Part shown: piece by piece, positions 17,185 to 26,426 of the stretch
How the letters are laid out: each line of letters starts with the position of its first letter
How positions within the stretch are numbered: position 1 is the first letter of the stretch
Assembly: GCA_946551795.1 (NCBI GenBank)
Contig: CAMNRF010000005.1
Coordinates: forward strand, 1-58,675
Origin: an uncultured Oscillibacter sp.
GTDB taxonomy: Bacteria > Bacillota > Clostridia > Oscillospirales > Oscillospiraceae
Direction of reading: 5' to 3'
Length of the DNA: 58,675 bases
Notes under the pieces: model-generated
What the model was told of the DNA's origin: nothing
What the model saw: only the letters and a program-made list of their open reading frames with translations
Databases searched by the model: none
Made by a program: the position numbers and the translations under genes

Positions 17185-17565
17185 CTACAGGATATTTCGG
17201 ATGCTGAGCCGCTCCATCTCCGCCAGCAGCCGCAGCTGTTCCCGCAGGCCCGCCACTTCCGCCCGGAACTCCGAGAGCTCCTGAACGGCGGCAAAGGCCT
17301 GGCAGCGGCGGTACATGGCCTCCGCCTCGTCCACGGCGCTGTGCTGAGAGACGATGTGGAGATAGGTCTGGCGCCGGGTCCAGTCCGCGTGGCTCTCCGC
17401 GAGGGCGCCGGCCGCCCCGGCCCAGTCCTCCGCCTGCGCCAGGGTGTCCGCCCGCTGCAATTGTGCCCGCCAGCGGCCGGTGTCGCCGGTGATCCGGTCT
17501 CCGTTCCACAGGGCGAAGGCCAGCAGGAGCGCCAGCAGAGTCAGGGGCGGCAGAGTTCCCCTCAT
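17185..17565 (-). CDS. DUF4363 family protein
   Basis: A 126-residue protein with one N-terminal membrane helix or signal anchor (LPPLTLLALLLAFALWNGD), then an extracytoplasmic helical domain rich in Ala, Glu and Arg. Such proteins typically follow DUF421 genes in spore-forming and related Clostridia. The start overlaps the stop of the DUF421 gene (ATGA), indicating coupled translation. Exact role unknown. Confidence 0.75.
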   Translation of the reverse strand: MRGTLPPLTLLALLLAFALWNGDRITGDTGRWRAQLQRADTLAQAEDWAGAAGALAESHADWTRRQTYLHIVSQHSAVDEAEAMYRRCQAFAAVQELSEFRAEVAGLREQLRLLAEMERLSIRNIL

Positions 17566-18245
17566 GGGCCGTCCTCCTTTTTGACGCAGTTTACCTGACC
17601 CTGTTCGTCCAGGGTCAGGAGAAAGACCTCCCCGGGGGAGGACAGCTGCCGTTCCCGCAGCTGCGTGTCCAGCCAGGCGCGGTCCCGGCCGCAGGCGGCG
17701 AGATTTTTCCGCAGGAGCCGCCCGTCGTTGATGAGGACCGTGGGCAGCGTCACGTCGTCCTCCAGCTCCAGCCGGAGCTGGGCGGCGGTGGGGGGCTGCT
17801 GGCGGGTCCAGGGCAGGACGGACAGCTGGCCGGAGTTCTCCAGGACGGCGTATTTCACGTCCTCCACACAGGAGATTCCCTGGCATCGCAGCTCCTCCAG
17901 GAGCTCGTCCAGGGTGTAGCGGTTTTCCCGCATGGTCTTCTGCTGGATAACTCCGTGGCGGATCAGAACGGCGGGCGTTCCGCAGACCAGCTCCCGGAAC
18001 CGCAGGTTCCGCAGGGACAGCTGGCTCATCAGCATGGAGAGGGCCAGCAGCGTCAGAATGGGGATGACGCCGGCCAGCAGCGGGATGCCGAAGTCCTGCA
18101 TGGGCACGGTGGCCAGGTCCGAGATCATCATGGTCAGCACCAGCTCGCTGGGCTCCAGCTCGCCGATCTGGCGCTTGCCCATCAGACGCAGGCCGATCAT
18201 AATGAGAAAATAGAGGATCACGGTGCGCGCGAAGGCGGTCATCAT
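17562..18245 (-). CDS. DUF421 / YetF-like membrane protein
   Basis: A 227-residue membrane protein. Three N-terminal helices (TVILYFLIMIGLRLMG, then VPMQDFGIPLLAGVIPILTLLAL) carry the family signature GKRQIGELEPSELVLTMMISDLATVPMQD. The cytosolic C-terminal YetF domain follows (LVCGTPAVLIRHGVIQQKTM..., TLDELLEELRCQGI). Homologues occur in spore membranes and vegetative envelopes. The molecular function is unsettled. AGGGAG lies upstream of the start, and the gene diverges from glmS. Confidence 0.85.
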   Translation of the reverse strand: MMTAFARTVILYFLIMIGLRLMGKRQIGELEPSELVLTMMISDLATVPMQDFGIPLLAGVIPILTLLALSMLMSQLSLRNLRFRELVCGTPAVLIRHGVIQQKTMRENRYTLDELLEELRCQGISCVEDVKYAVLENSGQLSVLPWTRQQPPTAAQLRLELEDDVTLPTVLINDGRLLRKNLAACGRDRAWLDTQLRERQLSSPGEVFLLTLDEQGQVNCVKKEDGP

Positions 18246-18305
18246 AGGCGGTCTCCCTCCGTCGGGATAGTGTCTGCCGCCGCCGCTGAATTATTCCGGG
18301 ATATT

Positions 18306-18321
18306 GTCTCCGGAGGGAGAC
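18306..18321. promoter_or_regulatory. GTCTCC-N4-GGAGAC palindrome upstream of glmS
   Basis: A 6-bp perfect dyad in the 130-base gap between the divergent DUF421 gene and the glmS leader, within the likely promoter region (TTATCATAAA follows). It may be an operator. No regulator is identified. Confidence 0.35.
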
Positions 18322-18354
18322 TTTATCATAAAAGCGCAGAGAGAAAGGAGGACT

Positions 18355-18390
18355 ATGGGGCAATCCCATCAAAAGCGCCAGTGCCTGTAA
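18355..18390 (+). CDS. Possible 11-codon leader peptide over the glmS ribozyme
   Basis: ATG at 18355 is preceded by AAAGGAGG at 4-5 bases and encodes MGQSHQKRQCL. The frame crosses the ribozyme cleavage site at 18374/18375. Translation could interfere with or be interrupted by the ribozyme. It may equally be chance, since no conservation can be checked here. Confidence 0.3.
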   Translation: MGQSHQKRQCL

Positions 18391-18545
18391 TGTAAAAATG
18401 CCTTACAGGACGACGAGGAGAGGGAAGGATCGAAGATTCGGCGGATGTCCCTCCGTGCCCCGCGGGCGCGTGACGCGGGCCTTGAAATATGCGGGCGACC
18501 GCAAAACAAAGAGGCCGCGGCCGCGGAGAGAGCGACAAATCCTGC
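18370..18545 (+). ncRNA. glmS ribozyme
   Basis: Self-cleaving riboswitch activated by glucosamine-6-phosphate, lying 5' of glmS. The core is intact: AGCGCCAG at the cleavage site (between A18374 and G18375), GACGAGGAG, ATCGAAGATTCGGCGG and the following ATGTCCCTCC pseudoknot strand. A P3/P4 region extends to about 18545, just before the glmS ribosome site. High sugar phosphate would trigger cleavage and message decay. An 11-codon frame with its own ribosome site overlaps the cleavage site. Confidence 0.93.
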
Positions 18546-18587
18546 GCGTTTGTCCTCTTGGTCAAAAATCAGGAGGATTTTTTTACT

Positions 18588-20429
<1,842 letters not shown>

Positions 20430-20435
20430 TTTTAA

Positions 20436-20467
20436 CCGCCCGCGCCTTCCGGCGCGGGCGGTTTTTC
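20436..20467 (+). terminator. glmS terminator
   Basis: A perfect 12-bp GC stem (ACCGCCCGCGCC with its complement) with a TTCC loop and TTTTT after it. Confidence 0.92.
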
Positions 20468-20496
20468 TCCGGCGGAGAAAAATTTAAAAATCCCTC

Positions 20497-20527
20497 TTGA
20501 CTCTCCCCCCGGGGGAGGGCTTATGCT
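20497..20527 (+). promoter_or_regulatory. MerR-type promoter with dyad operator, gene displaced
   Basis: TTGACT (20497-20502) and TATGCT (20522-20527) are 19 bases apart, the long spacer typical of MerR-activated promoters. The spacer is an almost perfect dyad, CTCTCCCCC facing GGGGGAGGG. It reads into GGAGGA at 20556-20561, immediately followed by the IS3 end, so the gene it controlled has been separated by the insertion. Confidence 0.72.
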
Positions 20528-20623
20528 GTTCCTGAGCTCAAAAATCACATCGATGTGGAGGAACTGAACCGCCCCCCAATAGATAGACAAAAATGATAAA
20601 ATAGAAAAAAGGGGAGTGAGTAT

Positions 20624-20688
20624 ATGCCAAAGGGAGTGCCAAACAGGAGATATACAGCGGAATTTAAGACAAAGGTAATCGAAACCAT
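20624..20688 (+). pseudogene. IS3-family transposase orfA, 5' part, split by the prophage
   Basis: ATG at 20624 with GGGGAG upstream encodes MPKGVPNRRYTAEFKTKVIET, the N-terminus of an IS3 OrfA helix-turn-helix protein. The frame resumes at 58594 with (T)MRTEGLSYSEAGRRFG. The two pieces rejoin in phase across a single copy of ACCAT, showing the prophage is precisely inserted within this gene. Confidence 0.85.
20684..20688 (+). repeat. 5-bp target duplication, left copy (ACCAT)
   Basis: Matches 58594-58598. Flanks prophage ends 5'-TG and CA-3', as in Mu-type transposition. Confidence 0.85.
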
Positions 20689-20773
20689 TGTTGCTTTGCA
20701 AACGGAGCGCAAATTTTTTGCAAATAAAGCCCAAAAATTAAAGGCTTAAAATCCCGCTTTCGTAAATACAGGA

Positions 20774-20815
20774 AAAGGCGTTTAAGAGGTCAAAAAATTC
20801 CTCTTAAACGCCTTT
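20774..20815. repeat. 16-bp inverted repeat near the left prophage end
   Basis: AAAGGCGTTTAAGAGG and its exact complement around a 10-base loop, 85-127 bases from the end. It can act as terminator for the XRE gene, but its core CGTTTAAGAG recurs only near the two prophage ends, so it may also be a transposase-binding site. Confidence 0.65.
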
Positions 20816-20818
20816 CCT

Positions 20819-21097
20819 TTACCTGCGATCAGCAGGCGGCTTGTTGCGATTGCCATGTTCTTCGGCAATCAGGTCTTTCCCCGTCTTGCGTTGGTGATTT
20901 GGTATGTACTCGAAGATGTCAGAAACATCGCAGTCGAGCGCCTCGCATAGCCTGTCCAGGTTCTCCAGGGAAATCCGTGCGGCGAAATCATTATACAGTT
21001 CGTTGATAGTCGCTGCACGGATACCTGTTGCCCTGACCAGCTTTGCTTGGCTCCAACGCTTTTCTCCGAGGATGCGCGAGAGATGGTTTATGATCAT
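20819..21097 (-). CDS. XRE-family DNA-binding protein
   Basis: A 92-residue protein consisting of a helix-turn-helix (WSQAKLVRATGIRAATINELYND) and the following helices (ISLENLDRLCEALDCDVSDIFEYIP), with a basic tail. It resembles YozG-type small Cro/C1 regulators common in phages. It is the last prophage gene before the left end, downstream of the adenine methylase. The start codon lies inside a 15-bp inverted repeat whose other copy is upstream of the methylase. Target unknown. Confidence 0.85.
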   Translation of the reverse strand: MIINHLSRILGEKRWSQAKLVRATGIRAATINELYNDFAARISLENLDRLCEALDCDVSDIFEYIPNHQRKTGKDLIAEEHGNRNKPPADRR

Positions 21098-21108
21098 CTA
21101 ATCGCCCC
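21094..21108 (-). repeat. 15-bp inverted repeat, inner copy
   Basis: GGGGCGATTAGATGA on the minus strand. The same sequence is on the plus strand at 21961-21975, so the pair brackets the XRE and adenine methylase genes. Confidence 0.8.
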
Positions 21109-21179
21109 TACACAGGATTTTATCTTAAATGTGGGGCGTTGCCTTTGATTCGGAAGATTATTCCGTTGTGCGTAATGGT

Positions 21180-21938
21180 TCAAAAGTTCTTGATGATCAA
21201 TTCCGCAAACGGCGCTCGGTTGTCGCCGTTGCCCGCCAGGGTGTTCTTTCGGATGACGGTCTCCACGTTGCACCATGCGTACAGTTCCCGGATGGAAGCG
21301 TCATCATTATAGGACAAAATAAAGCGCCCTTTGATGTGCTTCAGTTGCTCTGCCAGTCGCTGGTGGTCCTCGGTCTTAAACGGGCTGTCGTAATACCCCT
21401 CCGTGCCAACATAGGGCGGGTCGAGGTAAAAAAGGGCGTCCTTTCGGTCATACACCCGGATCAGGTCAGCGAAGTCCTTGTGTTCGATATTGACACCCCG
21501 CAGGCGCTCCTTGACCTTTTCCAGGTATGCGGCGGCGTTGTCAATCGTTCTGGCGCTGGTGGCGTAGGTGCGCTGATCACAGCCGAAGCTGATCTTGATG
21601 GTATAGAAGAACCGCGCCGCCCGCTGGATGTCGGTCAGGCCGCGAGTGTCCAACTGTGCCAGGCAATCAAAGAACTGTTCCCTGGAAGTCAGCATCCAGT
21701 CCAGTTCCTTCTGTACCTCGCCGCAGTGATATTTTACACAGCGGAACAGGTTCACCAGGCCCCCGTTGATGTCGTTGTAGACCTCCAGTTGGTCAGGAAC
21801 CTTATCTTTGCCAAAAAGCACCCATCCAGCGCCGCCGAACACCTCAATATAGCGGCCTATGCCATCTGCGGGGAATCTGGCAATGATCTCCTTCCGCAGC
21901 TGGCGCTTGCCGCCAATCCAACCAAAAAAGCTATTCAA
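21180..21938 (-). CDS. DNA adenine N6-methyltransferase (Dam, D12 class)
   Basis: Methylates adenine in DNA using SAM. The SAM-binding motif is seen in FGWIGGKRQLRKEI and FGGAGWVLFGK, and catalytic motif IV as DPPY at residues 173-176. Length is 252 residues, close to Dam. TTG start at 21938 with AAAGGA 9 bases upstream. No restriction partner is nearby, so it probably protects phage DNA or alters host regulation. It is a cargo-type gene at the end of the lysis module, bracketed by an inverted repeat. Confidence 0.9.
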   Translation of the reverse strand: MNSFFGWIGGKRQLRKEIIARFPADGIGRYIEVFGGAGWVLFGKDKVPDQLEVYNDINGGLVNLFRCVKYHCGEVQKELDWMLTSREQFFDCLAQLDTRGLTDIQRAARFFYTIKISFGCDQRTYATSARTIDNAAAYLEKVKERLRGVNIEHKDFADLIRVYDRKDALFYLDPPYVGTEGYYDSPFKTEDHQRLAEQLKHIKGRFILSYNDDASIRELYAWCNVETVIRKNTLAGNGDNRAPFAELIIKNF

Positions 21939-21960
21939 TATGCTTCATCCTTTCGTTTTT

Positions 21961-21975
21961 GGGGCGATTAGATGA
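21961..21975 (+). repeat. 15-bp inverted repeat, outer copy
   Basis: GGGGCGATTAGATGA, inverted relative to 21094-21108, about 850 bases apart. Confidence 0.8.
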
Positions 21976-21984
21976 AGCAACACA

Positions 21985-22326
21985 TTAGATGGGAGGGCTG
22001 TTTTCGCCCTCCTCGGCCACTTGGGAGAAGTCCTTGGCCTTTGCGCTCTCAAAAGTGATCCCGCCCCGCCTGTGGTCAGACTTGGCCATGCTGAGATAGT
22101 TGGAGCAGACCACACCGTGAGCGGTCCAGGGCAGCCCCACCATGGCGGTCAGCCAGGGCAGCGCCCCGGTGTAACCTGTGCGGATGCAGTAGGCGGCCAG
22201 CAACAGCCCACCCACCGTCACCACCCAAAGCAGCGCCCGGATATCGGTGATCATCTGTTTGGAGTAGTCGGTGCGCTTGGTTTTCTTGCGGCTCCGGGAC
22301 CTCTTACCGCCTACGGTGATGGTCAT
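21985..22326 (-). CDS. Small membrane protein of the lysis module
   Basis: A 113-residue protein with a basic N-terminus (GGKRSRSRKKTKRTDYSKQM) followed by two hydrophobic helices (ALLWVVTVGGLLLAAYCI and LPWLTAMVGLPWTAHGVV) and a charged tail. The ATG at 22326 overlaps the endolysin stop (ATGA). It may be a second holin, spanin-like or antiholin factor. The sequence alone does not decide. Confidence 0.65.
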   Translation of the reverse strand: MTITVGGKRSRSRKKTKRTDYSKQMITDIRALLWVVTVGGLLLAAYCIRTGYTGALPWLTAMVGLPWTAHGVVCSNYLSMAKSDHRRGGITFESAKAKDFSQVAEEGENSPPI

Positions 22327-23306
22327 ACCAGGTTGAACTTCTGAGCGAAGCGGTAAAGCACCTGGGCGCACTGCTCACGGGTCAGAAGGTCCTCCCACAT
22401 CATGTTGGGCTGGCCATCCGGGGCCATGGTGCCGCTCCCGGCGAAAATGCCCTGGTCCACGGCGAACTGCCGGGCCGCCCGGCTCCACTCGCCGCAGTCG
22501 TTATCCCGCAGGCTCTGGCGGTACTGCTGCATCGCCGTTTCAAACATCTTATTGAACTTATCCTGGTCCATGTTATCGTCCTCCTTGGGCTTCTCGGCCA
22601 GCTTCAGCACCTGGCCGGGGTGGATGGTGTATGGGCTGCTGATACCGTTCAGGGCGGCGATGGTTTTCCAGTCCACCCCCGTCTTGGCCCCAATGGCCGA
22701 CAGGCTGTCCCCGGCCTTCACAGTATAAGTGCTGTACTCCGGCACTGCGGGAGAAGCCCCGCCGCCATTGTTGTAGGCCCTGGCATCCACCACCCAATAA
22801 TAGGCGGCCTCGTTGCGGAAGGTTGCCGGGTCCCCGTTCAGGCGCTTGTCCCTGGTGCTGGCCGGGTCATTGATGCGGATTTTATTATCTGCCCACCAAA
22901 CCACCACGAAGTGGCCGCCGCCAGTCCAGGTGCCTTTCTTCATCAGGGCGATCAGATAGTAGCCCTGCTTCAGATACTCCAGGGCCTGGTCGTGGACCTT
23001 GGCCTTGGGGTTGTGGTAGCCGTTGGTCCAGGACAGCTGCCAACACTTGATGCCAAACTCTGCAAACTGCGGCGCGAAGTAGGCGTAATAGGTCCCCGCC
23101 TTCAGGGCCTTATACCCATGGGCGACAGACCAGGCACAGGCGTCCTCCGGGGTGTAGGTCTTGCCGGTCAGCGTTTCGATCAGCATGGCGGCGGCGGTGG
23201 GGCCGCACCCGGAGTCCCCGATGGTGCTGTTCTCCCCCGGCACCCGGTAGGGCTTCTTGGCCCACCGGGAGTCGGTCTGGAGATAGGAAACAGGCCGTTT
23301 ATTCAT
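22323..23306 (-). CDS. Endolysin: C39-like peptidase with LysM
   Basis: Cuts peptidoglycan at the end of infection. The N-terminal peptidase_C39_2-type domain shows the Cys region in GDSGCGPTAAAMLIETL and the His in GGHFVVVWWADN with Asp in RINDPAS. A LysM domain follows (YTVKAGDSLSAIGAKTGVDWKTIAALNGI, about 205-245). The C-terminal helical part (MDQDKFNKMFETAMQQ...) resembles an SLH-like repeat of phage lysins. 327 residues. No signal peptide, so a holin is needed, and that gene overlaps directly upstream. Confidence 0.85.
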   Translation of the reverse strand: MNKRPVSYLQTDSRWAKKPYRVPGENSTIGDSGCGPTAAAMLIETLTGKTYTPEDACAWSVAHGYKALKAGTYYAYFAPQFAEFGIKCWQLSWTNGYHNPKAKVHDQALEYLKQGYYLIALMKKGTWTGGGHFVVVWWADNKIRINDPASTRDKRLNGDPATFRNEAAYYWVVDARAYNNGGGASPAVPEYSTYTVKAGDSLSAIGAKTGVDWKTIAALNGISSPYTIHPGQVLKLAEKPKEDDNMDQDKFNKMFETAMQQYRQSLRDNDCGEWSRAARQFAVDQGIFAGSGTMAPDGQPNMMWEDLLTREQCAQVLYRFAQKFNLV

Positions 23307-23712
23307 GTGTCTGCCCCGGCAGTCGGGCAAGCACCTCCTGCGTCACCGCCTCTGCCAGGGCGTCCACATTTGCGGAAACGATCTCCTTGGTCTGCACCTG
23401 GGCTTTCTTGGTTTCCGTGTTGATTTCCCACACTGCGCCCTCGATCATGTTAATAACGGCCTCGGTGATCTCAATGCCCAAGGCAGACAGCTGTTCCCTG
23501 ACAAACTGCTGGCGCTTGGCCCCGGAGGGGTCCGTGTCGTGGAACAGCTGCTCCGCTGCCCTGGCGAAAGCGGTGACCAGCTGGTTGATCCGCTCTTGGG
23601 CGGTCTTGTCAGTGTTGGCCACAAACCAGGCCCTGGCTTTCGGCACCAGGTAGGCAACCAGGCCCACCACAAAGGCGGCCAGCAGCTTACCGATGATCTC
23701 ATAGATTTCCAT
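23299..23712 (-). CDS. Phage holin, LLH family
   Basis: A 137-residue protein with one N-terminal membrane helix (EIIGKLLAAFVVGLVAYLVPKA) and a long cytosolic helical tail, the layout of phage holin LLH proteins. AGGA lies 8 bases before the ATG at 23712. The ATG at 23718 is an alternative. It overlaps the endolysin start, so the pair is translated together. It would form the lesion through which the endolysin escapes. Confidence 0.8.
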   Translation of the reverse strand: MEIYEIIGKLLAAFVVGLVAYLVPKARAWFVANTDKTAQERINQLVTAFARAAEQLFHDTDPSGAKRQQFVREQLSALGIEITEAVINMIEGAVWEINTETKKAQVQTKEIVSANVDALAEAVTQEVLARLPGQTHE

Positions 23713-23847
23713 GTGCATCTTCCTTTCGTTGTTCTCGGCGCTCCCTGGGCTGCGCTGAAGCCGCGCCGTCCCCGCTCCAGCACCCGTCAACCATCAGTGG
23801 GACATAGGCCACCGCCTCCTTTCAAACGGCTTTTAAAGGCAATATAA

Positions 23848-23872
23848 AAAGGCCGCTCTGTGAGCAGCCTTT
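23848..23872 (-). terminator. Intrinsic terminator before the lysis genes
   Basis: AAAGGC.GCTC stem with a TGT loop, followed by TTTTTATATT on the minus strand. It lies between the fibre-associated genes and the holin, within the late transcription unit, so read-through or a separate promoter is needed for lysis. Confidence 0.75.
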
Positions 23873-23882
23873 CTATCTGAAC

Positions 23883-24293
23883 TTACTGCGCCCGCGCCCC
23901 GATCAGCCGGGCGATGTGGTAGAGGTCCACCACCGGCGCATTGAAAAAATCATAGTTCCACAGCCAGAAGTCCTCATGCTCCGGCCTTCTGTATTTCTGG
24001 CACAGGGGATCGCCCCACACCTTATCCCAGCGGGCCTGGTAGCCATCATCCCGCCGTTCCAGGCAGGAGATAATTGTGGCCACCAGCGTCCCGCGCTCCC
24101 GGCCACAGCCATCGTCGTTCTGGCTGAAATGGTCGTAGGCGTTCTGGCTGGTGACCGCGCATACGGGCCGCCCCTTAAAAAGGATGAAGCCCTCCCTGGC
24201 TTCCAGCGCCGTCCCATAGGGGATATTCACCAGGATGCCGCCAATACCTGAGAATCTGGCCCGCCTCCTGGCGATATAGCTGTTATGCTCCAT
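23883..24293 (-). CDS. Phage protein of unknown function, fibre region
   Basis: A 136-residue soluble protein with many aromatic residues (DFWLWNYDFFNAPVVDLYH). It overlaps the preceding gene by 11 bases and probably acts with it near the tail tip. Start at 24293 (MEHNSYIARRRARF). It contains no known motif. A host-recognition or fibre-assembly role is only an inference from position downstream of the diversified fibre. Confidence 0.6.
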   Translation of the reverse strand: MEHNSYIARRRARFSGIGGILVNIPYGTALEAREGFILFKGRPVCAVTSQNAYDHFSQNDDGCGRERGTLVATIISCLERRDDGYQARWDKVWGDPLCQKYRRPEHEDFWLWNYDFFNAPVVDLYHIARLIGARAQ

Positions 24294-24912
24294 CGCCAGG
24301 CTCCTCCACGGCCTCGGTCCAGCCATAGACGCCCGGTTCCCACACGTTGCCGTCCTGGTCGCTGATCCAGTGCTTCTCCCCATGGCTTACCTTGGCCCCG
24401 GCAGAATAGGCGTCGTGCGCCCCCACAGGGGCGCTCCAGGTGGGCCATTCCTCGGCAGGGTCGGATGTACCCGCCCACAGGCTGGAGGCGTTGTCGGGCG
24501 TCCAGTCGGCCTGTGAGGTATGTTCCTGAACGCACTTATAAAGCGCCCCGCCATACCTGCGGATTTGCCCCTCCTTGTACTTGATGGGATAGGCCCACTC
24601 GGCAAACAGGTCAGCGTGTTCCGCTGCCGTGGCAGCGTCGATGCCCCCGGACTCGGCCAGGGTCACAAATACAATGCCGTTGGTTTCGTTGGCCCTGGCG
24701 ATCTCGGTGCCAGCGTCAACCTCCTCCAGCATGACGGACTCGGCCCCCTCCAGCGGCTCCCGGCCCAGCAAATGATAAACTGAACCGGCAAAGGCAATGC
24801 CCGAAGCCTCCGGCTCCGGGCAAAGGACAAAGCTGCCATTGCTGTGTTGTTTGATGTAGGTCGGGGCCTCGGTCATGCCGACGCTGGCCCCGTTTTTTGT
24901 GATCCTGAACAT
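24283..24912 (-). CDS. Phage protein with carbohydrate-binding-like C-terminus
   Basis: A 209-residue protein. The first 90 residues (ITKNGASVGMTEAPTYIKQHSNGSFVLCPEPEASGIAFAG is beta-rich) are typical of phage structural accessory proteins. Residues 115-200 (GQIRRYGGALYKCVQEHTSQADWTPDNASSLW) match the aromatic pattern of chitin-binding CBM5/12 domains. It overlaps the end of the reverse transcriptase gene by 40 bases and has GGAGG upstream. Likely binds a surface glycan at the tail tip. Confidence 0.7.
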   Translation of the reverse strand: MFRITKNGASVGMTEAPTYIKQHSNGSFVLCPEPEASGIAFAGSVYHLLGREPLEGAESVMLEEVDAGTEIARANETNGIVFVTLAESGGIDAATAAEHADLFAEWAYPIKYKEGQIRRYGGALYKCVQEHTSQADWTPDNASSLWAGTSDPAEEWPTWSAPVGAHDAYSAGAKVSHGEKHWISDQDGNVWEPGVYGWTEAVEEPGDGA

Positions 24913-26045
24913 TGTCCACCTCCGAAAAAGATTGCATGATACAGCCGCTGCAGGCGAAGCAGCCGCCCATGGTCGTTAAAGTTTTTATAGTACGCGCTCT
25001 GGCAGTTCATGTACTGCTCCACGTCCGCAAAGGGGCGCTTCCCGGCCTTGAACTCCCGATAAAACAGCTTCAGCTTTCGGCGGGCGCGCTTTACCCCGTC
25101 CCGGCTGCCGTTGACCTTGATCTTCCCGGTCTCCGTCAGCGTGAACCGGGCCTTGCACCAGCGGAAGGGTTTTGTGAGAGGGATGATCTTGCACTTCCGC
25201 TTATTTACCCGGATGCCCATGGCCTCGAACCGGCGCACCATCTCCCGGATCACCGCTTTCAGCTGCTCCGCATCGGGCATGATGATGTAATAGTCATCCA
25301 TGTAATGCCCAGCGCAATGGATGCCCTTCTGGCACTTCAGCCAGTTATCCACCGCGCTGGGCAGGGCCACCATCTCCTGCTGGGACGGCTCCACGCCCAG
25401 GGGCATCCCCCGCTCCGGCGCGGTGCTGGGAGCGTATTGGACCACCGTATCAGCCAGCCAGCGCAGGTCAGGATTCGTGATCAGCAGCTGGTGCCGCTGA
25501 TAGATGCTCCAGCGCGGAGCATTGGGAAAGAAGCCTTTCAGGTCTATCAGCCCAACAGCGCCCTCCCGGCCCCACCGGCGAAAGTGCCAGTGCAGCTGGT
25601 CTTTGATGCGCCGAAAATGCCAGTGCAGGCCCTTGCCCCGCTGGCTGGCCCCGTTGTCGTAGATCATGCTGGGGGTGTAGAGGGGGATCAGGACCTCGTT
25701 GCAGTGTGTCTTATGCACCTGCCGGTCTGTGATGTGCGGGGCGTCGATGGGCCGCACCTTACCCCGCTCACACAAGGTAAAGTGGGTGCATTTCTTGGGC
25801 TTCCAGCGGCCCTCCAGCACCTCCCTCCGGCGTCTTGCGGTGCCGGAAAACAGGTGCAATTTGAAGTTCTGAGTTGACTGCTTCCAGTTGACACCATTGC
25901 AGCAACGGTGTCCGTAAAAGAACATTTTCCGATAGGAAAACACCTTGTCGATGGGGCCGAGGGCCGCACACCTGGCTTCCCTCCTGGCCTGCCGCTTTGC
26001 TTTGCGGCGTTGGTATCGCGCCTCCCGGCGCTCCTGGCTGGTCAT
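24873..26045 (-). CDS. Diversity-generating retroelement reverse transcriptase
   Basis: Copies the template repeat RNA with adenine errors so that cDNA replaces the variable repeat. Motifs in order: basic N-terminus, GKVRPIDAP, IDLKGFF with catalytic Asp (about 168), the DGR-specific LGVEPSQ (about 216-222) in place of the usual QG...SP, and YMDD (248-251). 390 residues, normal for the class. The start at 26045 has GGAGGG about 12 bases upstream. The catalytic residues are intact. It is the last gene of a complete target-avd-TR-RT cassette. Confidence 0.95.
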   Translation of the reverse strand: MTSQERREARYQRRKAKRQARREARCAALGPIDKVFSYRKMFFYGHRCCNGVNWKQSTQNFKLHLFSGTARRRREVLEGRWKPKKCTHFTLCERGKVRPIDAPHITDRQVHKTHCNEVLIPLYTPSMIYDNGASQRGKGLHWHFRRIKDQLHWHFRRWGREGAVGLIDLKGFFPNAPRWSIYQRHQLLITNPDLRWLADTVVQYAPSTAPERGMPLGVEPSQQEMVALPSAVDNWLKCQKGIHCAGHYMDDYYIIMPDAEQLKAVIREMVRRFEAMGIRVNKRKCKIIPLTKPFRWCKARFTLTETGKIKVNGSRDGVKRARRKLKLFYREFKAGKRPFADVEQYMNCQSAYYKNFNDHGRLLRLQRLYHAIFFGGGQCSGSQKTGPASA

Positions 26046-26271
26046 AATAAAGTATTCGCCCTCCGTACAGTTGTCTTGTCGGGTGCCGTCTAAATCTGCG
26101 TTGCCCCGGCACATGAAACGTGGTCAGGCACATCCCACGCCATGCAAGAAGCGTCCGTGCAGGGGCATCAAAGGGCAGTTTTAGGGATTAAAACCCAGGG
26201 AAGTACTTCTCCTTTTACGAAGGTCGTCTTTCACAATCGTTACTCCGTTTGACCTCGTATTTTCGTAAAAT
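26046..26271 (-). ncRNA. Spacer RNA between TR and reverse transcriptase
   Basis: 226 bases downstream of the template repeat with no convincing gene. In the Bordetella system the equivalent spacer belongs to the structured TR RNA that primes cDNA synthesis. The same role is inferred here from position only. Confidence 0.5.
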
Positions 26272-26391
26272 CCGGGCAGCAGCCCAGCCGAGTAGTAAGC
26301 GTTGTTGTTGTTGTAGTTGCCGTCCGTGTTGACATTGCAGAAGTTATTGTTGTTGTTGTAATAGGGGGACCGCAGCCACCACCACACGGCT
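26272..26391 (-). repeat. DGR template repeat (TR)
   Basis: 120 bases identical to 27098-27217 with different flanks on both sides. On the coding strand it is packed with AAC codons (two blocks of four or five), the hallmark of adenine-mutable templates since AAC can change to many residues but not to a stop. About 32 adenines are available for mutation. The open frame over it (WWWLRSPYY...) mirrors the target and is not a gene. Confidence 0.95.
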
Positions 26392-26426
26392 CGCAGTAAA
26401 TTATCAGAAGTACACCCAAGCGATCC

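Larger units (their letters stand above)
20565..20688 (+). mobile_element. IS3-family element, left end fragment
   Basis: Begins TGAACCGCCCCCCAATAG, which resembles an IS3-family terminal repeat, and includes the start of orfA. The rest of the element resumes at 58594 after the prophage and runs off the window. Confidence 0.7.

Noticed and set aside
26181-26387. Open frame reading WWWLRSPYY with Asn runs
   Set aside because: It is the template repeat translated. It lacks a ribosome site and exists because TR copies the fibre gene's end.
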